Position numbers and translations under genes: made by a program
The notes under the pieces: generated by a model
The model's input: the letters and a program-made list of their open reading frames with translations, nothing else
Told to the model about the DNA's origin: nothing
Database searches by the model: none
NCBI RefSeq assembly: GCF_002858765.1
Contig: NZ_PJRP01000016.1
Location: 1 to 64,000 of the forward strand
Direction: 5' to 3'
Origin: Cupriavidus pauculus
GTDB taxonomy: Bacteria > Pseudomonadota > Gammaproteobacteria > Burkholderiales > Burkholderiaceae
DNA length: 64,000 nucleotides
Shown here: piece by piece, positions 1 through 8,326 of the stretch
Layout of the letters: every line of letters starts with the position of its first letter
Position numbering within the stretch: the first letter of the stretch is position 1

Positions 1-49
1 AACATCGGTGACTCCTGAAGTCGTAGTGAGGGTCCCAATGTCACTCATT

Positions 50-97
50 CCGAAATGCGCAGGTAGCTGGCAGAATGGCATATCGCTTATGCCATTC
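50..97. promoter_or_regulatory. operator-like nested dyads upstream of aldolase remnant
   Basis: A perfect 10-bp inverted repeat (GAATGGCATA / TATGCCATTC, 5-nt spacer) lies at 73-97. Next to it is a CATTCCGAAATG-type repeat near 48-59, which resembles the complement of CATTCGGGAATG around 92-104. Such symmetric elements fit an operator for an IclR- or GntR-type regulator; that is inference. No regulator gene is visible at this edge of the window, and no transposase or insertion-sequence end was recognised. Confidence 0.4.
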
Positions 98-105
98 GGG
101 AATGA

Positions 106-516
106 CGGACGCTGGGGCGCACGCTTGATCCGCTGACGCAGGATGTCTGCGCGTTCTACAACGACCATGCGTTGTACGACGACTTCGGCGGCGTGGTGGT
201 CGAACTGGACGAAGGCCAGCGCATCGCCAACGCGCTGGGCCCGAACAAGGCGGCCATCCTGCAGAACCATGGCCTGCTGACGGTGGGCAAGACCGTGGAC
301 GAGGCCGCCTGGTGGTTTATCACGATGGAGCGGTCGTGCCAGGTGCAGATTCTGGCGGAGTCCGCAGCGGCCCGGACGGGCCAGGCACCGAAGCTGATTG
401 GCGATGCGGCGGCCCGCCAGGCCTATTCGATCGTCGGTACGGCGCAGGCCGGCTGGTTCCAGTTCCAGCCGTTATACGCACGTATCGTTAAAGAACAGCC
501 GGATCTGCTCGATTAA
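106..516 (+). pseudogene. class II aldolase/adducin family protein, 5'-truncated remnant
   Basis: The C-terminal ~135 residues of a class II aldolase-type protein are readable. The family's conserved core is seen as TLGRTLDPLTQDVCAFYNDH, followed by YDDFGGVV and the ILQNHGLLTVG strand-loop with its metal-binding-type His. Full-length members are about 240-260 residues and carry an HTHS segment before this point. Here family similarity stops near base 109, with an in-frame TGA at 103-105 and no start codon. Upstream DNA is a promoter-like dyad rather than coding sequence. The simplest reading is a deletion that joined a regulatory region to the middle of the gene; a TTG at 172 could only give a 114-residue fragment. 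The function of the fragment is unlikely to persist. Confidence 0.75.
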
Positions 517-557
517 GAAGGAGTCGATCTCCCGGATCTCATTCCTGAAAGGCCAAG

Positions 558-1493
558 ATGCCAGACATCATCCTTCATCAATACGCAACATCGCCGTTTT
601 CCGAGAAAGTACGGCTTGTGCTGGGCGCCAAGGGCTTGTCCTGGTGCGCGGTGGAAATTCCGCCGATCATGCCCAAGCCCGATGTCACGGCGCTGACCGG
701 CGGCTACCGCCGCACGCCGGTCATGCAGATTGGCGCCGATATCTATTGCGATACGGCGCTGATCTGCGCGGTGCTGGACCGCATGACGCCCAATCCGCCG
801 CTGTATCCGACGGCCCAGGCCGCGCAGTCGCGCATCATGGCCGCCTGGATTGACAGCGCGCTGTTTACGGCCACGGTGACTTACGCGATGCAGCCGGCCG
901 GGGTGCAGGCGATGCTGTCGCATCTGTCGCCCGGACAGATCCAGGCCTTCATGGCCGACCGCAAGGCCATGCGCGGCGACTCCAACGCGCTGCGCATGCC
1001 GTTGCCCGAGGCGGCGGCGATGCTGCACGAGACCTTCGCGCGGCTGCAGGAGCAGCTTTCCACCGGCTTGCAGCATGTGGCCGGCCCGGAACTGTCGATC
1101 GCCGATTTCTCGCTGTTTCACTGCATCTGGTTTATCCGGCGCGCCCCGGCGCTGGCGGCATTGCTCGACGGGTATCCGCTGGTCAAGACGTGGTTCGCGC
1201 GCATGCAGGCGTATGGCCACGGCAAGCTGCGCGTGATTCCTGCCGAGTCAGCCATTGCCGATGCCTGCGATCACGACCCGCTGCCACACGACACGACCAT
1301 CCTGCCTGGCGCCGGCTTCTCGGCCGGTGACGCAGTGACCGTCACCCCTAGCGACTACGCCAGGGATCCGGTGGCCGGCGTGCTGCTGACGCTGACCGAG
1401 CACGTGGTCACGATTCGCCGGCAGGACCCGCGTGCGGGCGCGGTCAACGTGCATTTCCCGCGCCAGGGCTACCACGTCCAGGCCGCAGGTTGA
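558..1493 (+). CDS. glutathione S-transferase family protein
   Basis: This is a cytosolic GST-fold protein. Residues 1-80 form a thioredoxin-like domain with the SPFSEKVRLVL active-site helix start near residues 12-22 and a YRRTPVMQIG segment holding the cis-Pro region. Residues ~95-215 form the helical domain (STGLQHVAGPELSIADFSLF). The protein is 311 residues, against ~200-230 for typical GSTs. The extra ~80 C-terminal residues contain a small beta-rich segment (VTPSDYARDPVAGVLLTL) of unknown role. It sits between an aldolase remnant and an SDR gene on the same strand, which suggests a small-molecule catabolic or detoxification locus. The ATG follows an AAAGG element. The substrate is unknown. 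Confidence 0.85.
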   Translation: MPDIILHQYATSPFSEKVRLVLGAKGLSWCAVEIPPIMPKPDVTALTGGYRRTPVMQIGADIYCDTALICAVLDRMTPNPPLYPTAQAAQSRIMAAWIDSALFTATVTYAMQPAGVQAMLSHLSPGQIQAFMADRKAMRGDSNALRMPLPEAAAMLHETFARLQEQLSTGLQHVAGPELSIADFSLFHCIWFIRRAPALAALLDGYPLVKTWFARMQAYGHGKLRVIPAESAIADACDHDPLPHDTTILPGAGFSAGDAVTVTPSDYARDPVAGVLLTLTEHVVTIRRQDPRAGAVNVHFPRQGYHVQAAG

Positions 1494-1515
1494 GTCGCTG
1501 ATTGTGCTGTGTTTT

Positions 1516-1541
1516 CCCGTCTCCCACTTGTGGGAGACGGG
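1516..1541. repeat. perfect 12-bp hairpin in gst-SDR intergenic region
   Basis: CCCGTCTCCCAC and its exact complement are separated by only TT. No T-run follows on the plus strand, so it is not a standard rho-independent terminator. Its CTCCC/GGGAG character resembles the dispersed hairpins at 12521-12642, 40055-40091 and 41370-41476, so it may be a member of a REP-like family. It could also stabilise mRNA ends between the two genes. Confidence 0.6.
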
Positions 1542-1579
1542 AGCAAACCGACAAGAATCCGAAAACGGAGGAGACACCC

Positions 1580-2482
1580 ATGAAGCAGTTTGAAGGCAAG
1601 GTCGCCGTCATCACTGGCGGCGCATCGGGATTCGGCAAGGAGTTTGCGCGGATTGGTGCCCAGATGGGTATGAAGCTCGTGCTGGCCGATGTCCAGGAAG
1701 ACGCGCTCGACGCCGCCGTGGCTGAGTTCAAGGCGCAAGGGGCCCAGGTCATCGGGCTGCGCACGGATGTATCGAAAGCCGAACAGGTTCAGGCATTGGC
1801 CGATGCGGCCATGACGGCCTTCGGCGAGGTCAATCTGGTCTTTAACAACGCCGGCGTCGGCGCGGGCGGCCTGCTGTGGGAAAACTCCGAGAAAGACTGG
1901 GAGTGGGTGCTGGGCGTCAACCTGTACGGCGTGATCCACGGCGTGCGCATCTTCACGCCGCTGATGCTGGAAGCCGCGAAGAAGGACCCGGGCTTCCAGG
2001 GCCATATCGTCAACACGGCGTCGATGGCGGGCCTGCTGAACCCGCCGGCGATGGGCGTCTACAACGTGTCCAAGCACGCGGTGGTGTCGCTCTCCGAAAC
2101 GCTTTACCAGGACCTGAGCCTGGTCACCGAACAGGTGCGCTGCTCGGTACTGTGCCCATACTTCGTGCCGACCGGCATCAGCCAGTCGCAGCGCAACCGG
2201 CCTGCCGGGCTGGCCAACGATGCACCGCCCACGCGCTCGCAGATGGTGTCGCAGGCGCTGTCGGACAAGGCGGTCAATTCGGGCAAGGTCACGGCGGCGG
2301 ACGTGGCACAGATGACGTTCGACGCCATTCGCGACGAAAGCTTCTATATTTATTCCCACCCGCAGGCCCTGGCCACGGTGCAGCACCGCATGGAGGACAT
2401 CGTCAACCAGCGCAATCCTGGCGATCCGTTCGGCGACAAGCCCGAAGTCCGTGCCGGTCTGGTTGCCGCGCTGCGCGGCTGA
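1580..2482 (+). CDS. short-chain dehydrogenase/reductase (SDR)
   Basis: A classical SDR of 300 residues. The N-terminal Rossmann motif is TGGASGFG (residues 12-19), NNAGVG stabilises the central sheet, a Ser lies in VNTASMAG, and the catalytic YNVSK has Tyr near 161 and Lys near 165. It should be an NAD(P)(H)-dependent alcohol/ketone oxidoreductase of the cytoplasm. The start at 1580 is preceded by a strong CGGAGGAGAC ribosome-binding site; an upstream in-frame GTG at 1502 lies inside the hairpin and is not credible. It is co-directional with the epoxide-hydrolase-like gene 40 bp downstream. The substrate cannot be read from sequence. Confidence 0.93.
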   Translation: MKQFEGKVAVITGGASGFGKEFARIGAQMGMKLVLADVQEDALDAAVAEFKAQGAQVIGLRTDVSKAEQVQALADAAMTAFGEVNLVFNNAGVGAGGLLWENSEKDWEWVLGVNLYGVIHGVRIFTPLMLEAAKKDPGFQGHIVNTASMAGLLNPPAMGVYNVSKHAVVSLSETLYQDLSLVTEQVRCSVLCPYFVPTGISQSQRNRPAGLANDAPPTRSQMVSQALSDKAVNSGKVTAADVAQMTFDAIRDESFYIYSHPQALATVQHRMEDIVNQRNPGDPFGDKPEVRAGLVAALRG

Positions 2483-2521
2483 CCTGGCCACTTTCTTGCA
2501 TCGTCGATCGGGAGACCTGTG

Positions 2522-3469
2522 ATGGCAGAAATGGCCAGGGAGACAACGATGACCGCACCCGCCGTGATTCATCATTTGCAGTTCGCCAACCTGCCCAACG
2601 GCACGCGGCTGCATTACGGCAGTGCGGGCGAGCAGGGCAAGCCGCTGATTCTGTTCGTGCACGGCTTTCCCGAGTTCTGGTACGCGTGGGAGCGCCAACT
2701 GGCGGAATTCGGCCAGACCCACTTTGCGGTGGCGCCCGATCTGCGCGGCTTCAATTTGTCGAGCAAGCCGGCGTCGCCGGACGCCTACAAGCCGAAGCTG
2801 CTGGTTGAAGACCTGGTGCAGCTGATCCGGGTGCTGGGTTACGAGCGCTGCACGATCGTGGCGCACGACTGGGGCGGGGCGGTCTGCTGGAACCTGGTGG
2901 CGCAGTTTCCGGAGCTGGTCGAGCGCTTTGTCATCATCAACTCGCCGCATCCGTACCTGTTCGCCCGGGCGCTGTCGGCCGACCCGGCGCAGCAGCAGGC
3001 GTCGGCCTACATGAACTGGCTGCGCAAGCCCGGTTCGGAGCAGGCGCTGGCGGCCAACGACTTTGCCTTGCTGGAGAAGATGCTGACGGGCGATGCGGGC
3101 GCCGTGCCGGCCTGGTTCGCGGGCGAGACCCGCGCGAAGTACCACGCGGCATGGTCGGCGCCGGGCGATGAGGATTCGCACCCGCTGACCGGTGGCGTCA
3201 ACTACTACCGGGCCACGCCGATGCATCCGCCGGCGCCGGGCGAGACCGCGCCCGACATCTCGCGGCTGGACCCCGCGATGTTCGTGATCCGGGTGCCAAC
3301 GCTGGTGATCTGGGGCGAAAACGACCGCGCGCTGCCCAAGTCGCTGGTCGACGGGCTCGAAGACTTCGTCCCGGACCTGCGCCTGGAGCGCATTCCCGAA
3401 GGCACGCACTGGGTCATCCACGAGCAGCCCGAGCGGATCAACCTGCTGATCCGCAGCGCGCTGCCGTGA
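2522..3469 (+). CDS. alpha/beta hydrolase, epoxide hydrolase/haloalkane dehalogenase-like
   Basis: An alpha/beta hydrolase with the oxyanion segment HGFPEFWYAW, the nucleophile elbow VAHDWGGA and the C-terminal catalytic His in EGTHWVIHEQP. The nucleophile is Asp, as in soluble epoxide hydrolases and haloalkane dehalogenases, not Ser. A helical cap (about residues 140-215) holds two Tyr-rich segments (NYYRATP) of the kind that polarise epoxide oxygen. Two starts are equally plausible because the GGGAGAC ribosome-binding motif occurs twice: before ATG 2522 and before ATG 2549. It is probably part of the GST/SDR unit. The true substrate is unknown. Confidence 0.9.
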   Translation: MAEMARETTMTAPAVIHHLQFANLPNGTRLHYGSAGEQGKPLILFVHGFPEFWYAWERQLAEFGQTHFAVAPDLRGFNLSSKPASPDAYKPKLLVEDLVQLIRVLGYERCTIVAHDWGGAVCWNLVAQFPELVERFVIINSPHPYLFARALSADPAQQQASAYMNWLRKPGSEQALAANDFALLEKMLTGDAGAVPAWFAGETRAKYHAAWSAPGDEDSHPLTGGVNYYRATPMHPPAPGETAPDISRLDPAMFVIRVPTLVIWGENDRALPKSLVDGLEDFVPDLRLERIPEGTHWVIHEQPERINLLIRSALP

Positions 3470-3492
3470 CGGCTCGCGGCAAGGGAAGCAGG

Positions 3493-3518
3493 GCGCTGGC
3501 GGCGGGTGTCGCCAGCGC
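3493..3518. terminator. hairpin between convergent genes
   Basis: GCGCTGGCG and CGCCAGCGC form a perfect 9-bp stem around an 8-nt loop, between the stop of the hydrolase (plus) and the stop of the macrodomain gene (minus). ATTATTT follows at 3525. It probably acts as a shared, bidirectional terminator, although the U-tract is short and offset. Confidence 0.5.
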
Positions 3519-3526
3519 GCCGCCCA

Positions 3527-4048
3527 TTATTTAAGCCGTTCGCGATACAGCTTGAAGTTCTCGTCGTCGAAGCAGACGAAGGTCACCTGCTCGATCGACG
3601 GGGCGCGGCCCAATGCCTCGCGCACCGCCGCGATGGCGATGTCGACGGCCCGCTCGCGCGGGAAACCGTAGATGCCCGTGCTGATGTTCGGAAACGCCAC
3701 CGTGCGCAGGTTATGGTCCCCTGCCAGCCGGATGCTGTTGCGGTAGGCGCCGGCCAGCAGACCTTCTTCGTTCTGCGCGCCGCCCTGCCAGACTGGCCCC
3801 ACGGCATGGATGACATAAGGGGCCGGCAACAGCCCGCCCGTGGTAATCACTGCCTCGCCAGTCGGACAGCCCCCCTGGGCGTCGCGAATCGCCCGGCATG
3901 CGGCCCCGATGGCCGGCCCGCCCGCGCCGTGAATGGCGCCGTCCACGCCGCCTCCGCCTAGCAGCCCGCTATTGGCCGCGTTGACGATCGCATCGACTTC
4001 CATCCGGGTGATATCCCCATGCACAACCTGCAAGTGTTCGCCTGTCAT
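3527..4048 (-). CDS. macrodomain protein, O-acetyl-ADP-ribose deacetylase-like (YmdB type)
   Basis: A stand-alone macrodomain of 173 residues, the usual size for YmdB/MacroD-type enzymes. The N-terminal GDIT strand is followed by VNAANSGLLGGGGVDGAIH (about residues 22-40), which holds the Asn and Asp typical of catalytically active MacroD-class enzymes. The diphosphate loop is ISTGIYGFP near 120. Enzymes of this class hydrolyse O-acetyl-ADP-ribose and remove ADP-ribose from acidic residues. It is a solitary gene on the minus strand, divergent from the esterase at 4333. No toxin-type ADP-ribosyltransferase is adjacent, so it is probably a housekeeping hydrolase. Confidence 0.93.
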   Translation of the reverse strand: MTGEHLQVVHGDITRMEVDAIVNAANSGLLGGGGVDGAIHGAGGPAIGAACRAIRDAQGGCPTGEAVITTGGLLPAPYVIHAVGPVWQGGAQNEEGLLAGAYRNSIRLAGDHNLRTVAFPNISTGIYGFPRERAVDIAIAAVREALGRAPSIEQVTFVCFDDENFKLYRERLK

Positions 4049-4238
4049 GGTGTCTCCTGATTAATAGGGGTGCCGTGCTGGCGTTGCACGCCCTACAAGC
4101 ATAGGCGCCGAACGTGCGCCCGGCAGCATCGCAAGCATGGCCGGTGATCGCGCAAAAGGTGCTTCAAGCGTTGTCTTGAGGGTTATTTCGTAATGCTGCA
4201 TGCCGGAAAGGCTGGCATGATACGGAAATCGAACGACC

Positions 4239-4263
4239 GTTCACAATTTGTCATTTTGTGAAC
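4239..4263. promoter_or_regulatory. 8-bp inverted repeat in divergent intergenic region
   Basis: GTTCACAA and TTGTGAAC are exact complements separated by 9 nt of AT-rich DNA. A second symmetric pair, CATGCC/GGCATG, lies about 35 bp to the left. Both sit in the 254-284 bp between the macrodomain gene and the esterase gene, where promoters for the two divergent genes must lie. A dimeric regulator site is likely; the regulator is not identified. Confidence 0.45.
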
Positions 4264-4332
4264 CTGTGATCCTGGTGTGCCCCCGGTCGGTATCGGTCTA
4301 ACATGGCCGATTGTCCGATTTCGACTGTCCTT

Positions 4333-5331
4333 ATGTCCGCTCAGCTTTCTCCGTCCGTTCCCGGCTTGCCCGCCCAGCCGCTCGACCCCCAGGTCGCGCA
4401 GCTGCTGGAACTGATTGCGCGGGCCAAGCGTCCGGCCATCCATACGATGGACCCGGCGGACGCCAAGATCGGCTACGAAAAAAGCGCGCCGATCCTGGAC
4501 CTGTCGCCGGCAGCGGTACACAGCGTCGAGGATTTCGCGGTCACGGCCCGCGATGGCCACGCCATTCCCGTGCGACTCTATGCGCCGCGCGAAGCCAGCT
4601 GGGCCGATCCGTTGTCGCTGCTGGTCTACTTCCACGGCGGCGGGTTCACCGTCGGCAGCATCAACTCCCATGACGCGCTGTGCCGGGTGTTCTGCAACGG
4701 CGCCGATTGCCTGGTGCTGTCGGTCGACTATCGGCTCGGCCCCGTCTGGAAATTCCCGACCGCCGCCAACGACGCCTTCGATGTCCTCCATTGGGTGTTC
4801 GACGAAGCGGCCCGGCTTGGCGCCGATCCCGCCCGGATCGCCGTGGGCGGCGACAGCGCGGGCGGCACGCTGGCGGCGGCGTGTGCTGTCGAGGCGCGTG
4901 ATACCGGCCTGAAACCGGTGCTGCAGATGCTGATCTATCCGGGCACCAGCGCGCGTCAGGACACCCCGTCGCACCACGCGCTGGCCGACGGCTACCTGCT
5001 GACAGCCGACATGATCCAGTGGTTCTTTGGCCAGTACCTGGACCAGGATGCCAGCCGCGACGACTGGCGCTTTGCGCCGCTCGACGGTGGCGGGCAGGGG
5101 GCCGACGTCCGGGGCGTATGCCCGGCCTGGATTGCCGTGGCCGGCTACGATCCGCTGCACGACGAAGGCGTGGCCTACGCAGCCAAGCTCCAGGCGGCGG
5201 GTGTAGTGGCCGCGCTGGCCGACTACCCGACGATGATTCACGATTTCTTCAAGATGGGACGCTTTATCCATGCGGTGGCCGGCGCCCATGCCGACGCCAT
5301 CGCGGCCTTGCAGGAGGCGTTCCAGAGATAG
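4333..5331 (+). CDS. alpha/beta hydrolase fold-3 (HSL-family) esterase
   Basis: A carboxylesterase of the hormone-sensitive-lipase family. The oxyanion motif HGGGF and the nucleophile motif GDSAGG are both intact, the acid residue is in AGYDPLHDEG, and the catalytic His is in MIHDFF near the C-terminus. Length (~332 residues) is normal and no signal peptide is seen, so it acts on short-chain or aryl esters in the cytoplasm. The start is uncertain: ATG 4333 (MSAQLSPS) and ATG 4303 both lack a clear ribosome-binding site. Family members usually begin close to the later one. It is probably transcribed from the dyad-containing region upstream. Confidence 0.92.
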   Translation: MSAQLSPSVPGLPAQPLDPQVAQLLELIARAKRPAIHTMDPADAKIGYEKSAPILDLSPAAVHSVEDFAVTARDGHAIPVRLYAPREASWADPLSLLVYFHGGGFTVGSINSHDALCRVFCNGADCLVLSVDYRLGPVWKFPTAANDAFDVLHWVFDEAARLGADPARIAVGGDSAGGTLAAACAVEARDTGLKPVLQMLIYPGTSARQDTPSHHALADGYLLTADMIQWFFGQYLDQDASRDDWRFAPLDGGGQGADVRGVCPAWIAVAGYDPLHDEGVAYAAKLQAAGVVAALADYPTMIHDFFKMGRFIHAVAGAHADAIAALQEAFQR

Positions 5332-5460
5332 GCCATCAAGTCGACCATCAACGAATTTCGGCCTGACCCTACCCATAACAACCGGGGCGGGCCCGCAACT
5401 GTTTCACGGTTTATCGAAGTCGCAACAGTGCATTTTTTGCAGCAGAAGGAGACAACACTC

Positions 5461-6444
5461 ATGCAACGCCGCCACTTTATGGCCCAGGTGGGCCTGATCG
5501 CCGCTTCGGCCGCAGTTGGACTGGCCGCCATGCCGGCACACGCCCAGGCGGACAAATTCCCGAATCGCCCGATTCGCCTGATCATTGGCTACACCGCCGG
5601 GGGTTCCACGGACATTCCTTTCCGCGTGCTGGCGGACAACGCCTCGAAGATCCTGGGCCAGCCCGTGATCGTCGAGAACAAGCCCGGTGCCGGCGGCGTA
5701 CTGCCCGCCCAACTGATGCAGTCGACGGCGCCGGACGGCTACACGCTGGCCCAGGTGGCCATGCCCGTGTACCGCCTGCCGTACACCACCAAGATCAACT
5801 GGGACCCGGTCAAGGACCTGAGCTACATCATCAACCTGGCCGGCTATTCGTTTGGCCTGGTGGTGCCCGCCGATTCGCCGATCAAGACGATGCAGGACTA
5901 CATCGCCTACGCCAAGGCCAATCCGGGCAAGCTGACCTACGGTTCGCCGGGGTCGATGACCACGCTGCACCTGACCATGGAAGATCTGGCCATGCGCCAG
6001 GGTGTGCAGTTCTCGCACATCCCGTACAAGGGCAATTCGGAATCGATGCAGGCGCTGCTGGGCGGCCACGTGATGTCGGTGGCCGACACGCCGGCCTGGG
6101 CCCAGTACGTGGAATCGGGCAAGCTGCGCCTGCTGTCCACCTGGGGCGACAAGCGCTCGGCGCGCTTCCCGAACGTGCCGACGCTGAAGGAACTGGGCAT
6201 GGGTATCGTGCAGACCTCGCCGTTCGGCCTGGTGGCGCCCAAGGGCACCGATCCGGCCATCGTCAAGAAGCTGCATGACGCGTTCAAGCAGGCCATGGAG
6301 ATGCCGAACTACCGCGAATCGCTGGCCAAGTTCGACATGGAGCCGTACTACATGAGCACCACCCAGTACGCGGCGTTTGCGGCGGACACGGTCAAGCGCG
6401 AGCGCGCGATCATCGAGAAGCTGGGACTGAACAAGCCGCAATAA
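5461..6444 (+). CDS. Bug/TctC-family periplasmic substrate-binding protein
   Basis: A 327-residue receptor of the Bug (Bordetella uptake gene) family, the binding-protein component related to TctC. The N-terminus MQRRHFMAQVGLIAASAAVG ends in AHAQA, giving a signal peptide with twin arginines. The mature part starts with the family hallmark FPNRPIRLIIGYTAGGSTD and continues with ENKPGAGG and the APDGYTL motif. These proteins bind carboxylated or amphipathic solutes in the periplasm. No TctA/TctB membrane genes are adjacent, as is common for the large Bug families of Burkholderiaceae. ATG 5461 has an AGAAGGAGAC ribosome-binding site; the upstream ATG 5428 does not. A good terminator follows at 6459. 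Confidence 0.94.
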   Translation: MQRRHFMAQVGLIAASAAVGLAAMPAHAQADKFPNRPIRLIIGYTAGGSTDIPFRVLADNASKILGQPVIVENKPGAGGVLPAQLMQSTAPDGYTLAQVAMPVYRLPYTTKINWDPVKDLSYIINLAGYSFGLVVPADSPIKTMQDYIAYAKANPGKLTYGSPGSMTTLHLTMEDLAMRQGVQFSHIPYKGNSESMQALLGGHVMSVADTPAWAQYVESGKLRLLSTWGDKRSARFPNVPTLKELGMGIVQTSPFGLVAPKGTDPAIVKKLHDAFKQAMEMPNYRESLAKFDMEPYYMSTTQYAAFAADTVKRERAIIEKLGLNKPQ

Positions 6445-6458
6445 GCCTGTCACCGGAC

Positions 6459-6486
6459 GGGGCGTTCCACGGAGCGCCCCGTTTTT
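6459..6486 (+). terminator. rho-independent terminator after Bug gene
   Basis: GGGGCGTTCC pairs with GGAGCGCCCC (one G-U wobble) and is followed directly by GTTTTT. It sits 15 bp after the Bug-protein stop and only 20 bp before the thioesterase start. The thioesterase therefore depends on read-through or on a promoter inside this short gap. Confidence 0.85.
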
Positions 6487-6505
6487 CATTGGGAGCGCCA
6501 GTCCG

Positions 6506-6943
6506 ATGGCCAAAGAGGATTTCCGCCACAGCATGCCGCTGCGCGTGCGCTGGGCCGAAGTCGATCCGCAGTCGATCGTCTTCAACGCCCACTATCTGAC
6601 CTACTGCGACATCTGCGTGACCGAATACTGGCGCGCGGTGGGCATCCGCTACCCCGAAGACGTCCTGCACGCGCATGGCGTGGACATCTTCGTGGTCAAG
6701 TCCACGCTGGAGTACCACGCATCGGCGCGTTTCGACGACATGCTGGACATCCGCGGCCGCATGGCGCGGCTGGGGCGCTCCAGCATGCTGTTCCGCGTGG
6801 AGATGTATCGCGGCGACGAACACCTGATTACCGGCGAGATTGTCTACGTGTGCGCGGACCCGAAGACGCAGAAGTCCGCGCCGATCCCCGCGCAGGTGCG
6901 CGAGACGATCGACGCCTGGGAGGTGGTCAAGCCGGCTGCCTGA
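6506..6943 (+). CDS. acyl-CoA thioesterase, 4HBT hot-dog fold (YbgC/FadM-like)
   Basis: A 145-residue single hot-dog-domain protein. The RVRWAEVDPQSIVFNAHYL segment near residue 13 is the 4-hydroxybenzoyl-CoA-thioesterase signature with the catalytic Asp (WAEVD). The central helix continues with YCDICVTEYWRAVG. Such enzymes hydrolyse acyl- or aroyl-CoA thioesters as cytoplasmic tetramers. A GGGAGC ribosome-binding site precedes the ATG. The substrate is unknown; the neighbouring Bug transporter and upstream oxidoreductases suggest a CoA-activated catabolite. Confidence 0.9.
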   Translation: MAKEDFRHSMPLRVRWAEVDPQSIVFNAHYLTYCDICVTEYWRAVGIRYPEDVLHAHGVDIFVVKSTLEYHASARFDDMLDIRGRMARLGRSSMLFRVEMYRGDEHLITGEIVYVCADPKTQKSAPIPAQVRETIDAWEVVKPAA

Positions 6944-7215
6944 TCGATCGACACGGGGTTGCGTCGGGCGCCCCCTGAAAGCGGGGTGTTGCTGGTGGGC
7001 GACATTTATGCCCCGATACCGGGACTGGCGCGCTCACCGACGCGATGTTGCGGGCCGCCGGACGCAGACTTTGCATCCGGCTCGGTAAAATGCGATGCGC
7101 ATTGCGCCGTGCAGACCATGCCGGCTGCAAAAGGGGCGCCGCCAGTTGCGATCTGGCGAGCGTGTCCGGGCGCGTTCCGCAAACGACAAAAATATCGACG
7201 GGGAAGGTCAAGCAT

Positions 7216-8310
7216 ATGGCCAATTTCTGGGGGCGGCGCCTGGCGTCGCGCTGTGTTGTCATGGCCTTGGCGAGTGCCACGCTCGCGACTGCCGCACATG
7301 CGATGGACGCGGCCGATCTCTATGATCGGCGGGCGCCCAGCATCTGGGTTGTCAAGGTATTCGATGGCCAAAAGAAGCAGACGGGCGTAGGCAGCGCCGT
7401 CGCCACGGGCAAGGACGAACTGACCACCAATTGCCACGTGCTGCGCAATGCCAAGTCGGTATCGGTCGTGCATACGGGCAAGACGTTGCCGGCCACCCTG
7501 CGCCATGCCGATCCCGAGCGCGACTTGTGCATCCTGGTGGCACCTGGCATCAACGCGCCCGTGGTGCCCATTGCGCCGATTTCGTCGATTCGTGTCGGCC
7601 AGCGTGTCTATGCCATTGGCGCGCCCCGAGGCCTGGAGCTGACCCTCAGCGATGGCCTCATTGCCTCGCTGCATCGCAACGAAACGGGCGAACTGACACA
7701 GATTCAGATTAGCGTGCCGGTTTCGCCCGGCTCCAGTGGCGGCGGGCTGTTCGATACCGACGGCCGGCTGATTGGCGTCCCGTACATGACGCTGCGCGAG
7801 GCGCAGAACGTCAACTTTGCGATTCCGTCGACGTGGATTGCCGAAGTGCCGGCACGCTCGGCCGTCGCGGTTGCGAACTATCGCGCTGAAGTGGCGGCAC
7901 GCAATGCCGCCACCGCTGCGGCTGTGGCGACGGCTGGCACCCTGGCTGCCCGGGGGCCGCAACTGGGCCGCAAGCTCAATGGCGCCGAGATTCGCGAGCA
8001 CTATCGCACGCATACCCATTTCTTTGGCCGCGATCCGTCCGACGTGCAATACACGTTCGACTTCGACGGGGGCGGCAAGATGGGGGTCAAGCACGTGTGG
8101 ACGCGCGGCAATGCGTACTCGGACGGCAGCTTCACCGTTGCAGAGGATTCCGACCAGGTCTGCCTGACGATGAACAACCCGCGTTTTATCGCCATGACAA
8201 GCTGCTACGAGCTCTATGACAACGCGGGCAAGTTCACGTTGAAGTCGGTGTCGCGCGAATACGCGCTGACGTATCCGGATGCCGAGCAGGCAGTACAGCA
8301 GCTGAACTGA
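7216..8310 (+). CDS. secreted trypsin-like serine protease with C-terminal extension
   Basis: A 364-residue exported S1-type protease. Residues 1-29 are a signal peptide ending LATAAHA. The catalytic triad is readable: His in TTNCHVL, Asp in DPERDLCIL, and Ser in SPGSSGGGLF. An Ala-rich linker (about residues 215-250) is followed by a ~110-residue C-terminal domain (FDFDGGGKMGVKHVW, two Cys) that is not part of the protease fold and is not recognised. ATG 7216 was chosen over an upstream ATG at 7045 because of GGGAAGG just before it and the signal peptide directly after it. It is followed 16 bp later by a lipoprotein gene, so the two probably work together in the envelope. Confidence 0.88.
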   Translation: MANFWGRRLASRCVVMALASATLATAAHAMDAADLYDRRAPSIWVVKVFDGQKKQTGVGSAVATGKDELTTNCHVLRNAKSVSVVHTGKTLPATLRHADPERDLCILVAPGINAPVVPIAPISSIRVGQRVYAIGAPRGLELTLSDGLIASLHRNETGELTQIQISVPVSPGSSGGGLFDTDGRLIGVPYMTLREAQNVNFAIPSTWIAEVPARSAVAVANYRAEVAARNAATAAAVATAGTLAARGPQLGRKLNGAEIREHYRTHTHFFGRDPSDVQYTFDFDGGGKMGVKHVWTRGNAYSDGSFTVAEDSDQVCLTMNNPRFIAMTSCYELYDNAGKFTLKSVSREYALTYPDAEQAVQQLN

Positions 8311-8326
8311 CGGGAGCCGACGCATC

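Noticed and set aside
1..105. Insertion-sequence end at the left edge
   Set aside because: The inverted repeats are perfect but short and closely spaced like an operator. No transposase fragment or target duplication is visible.
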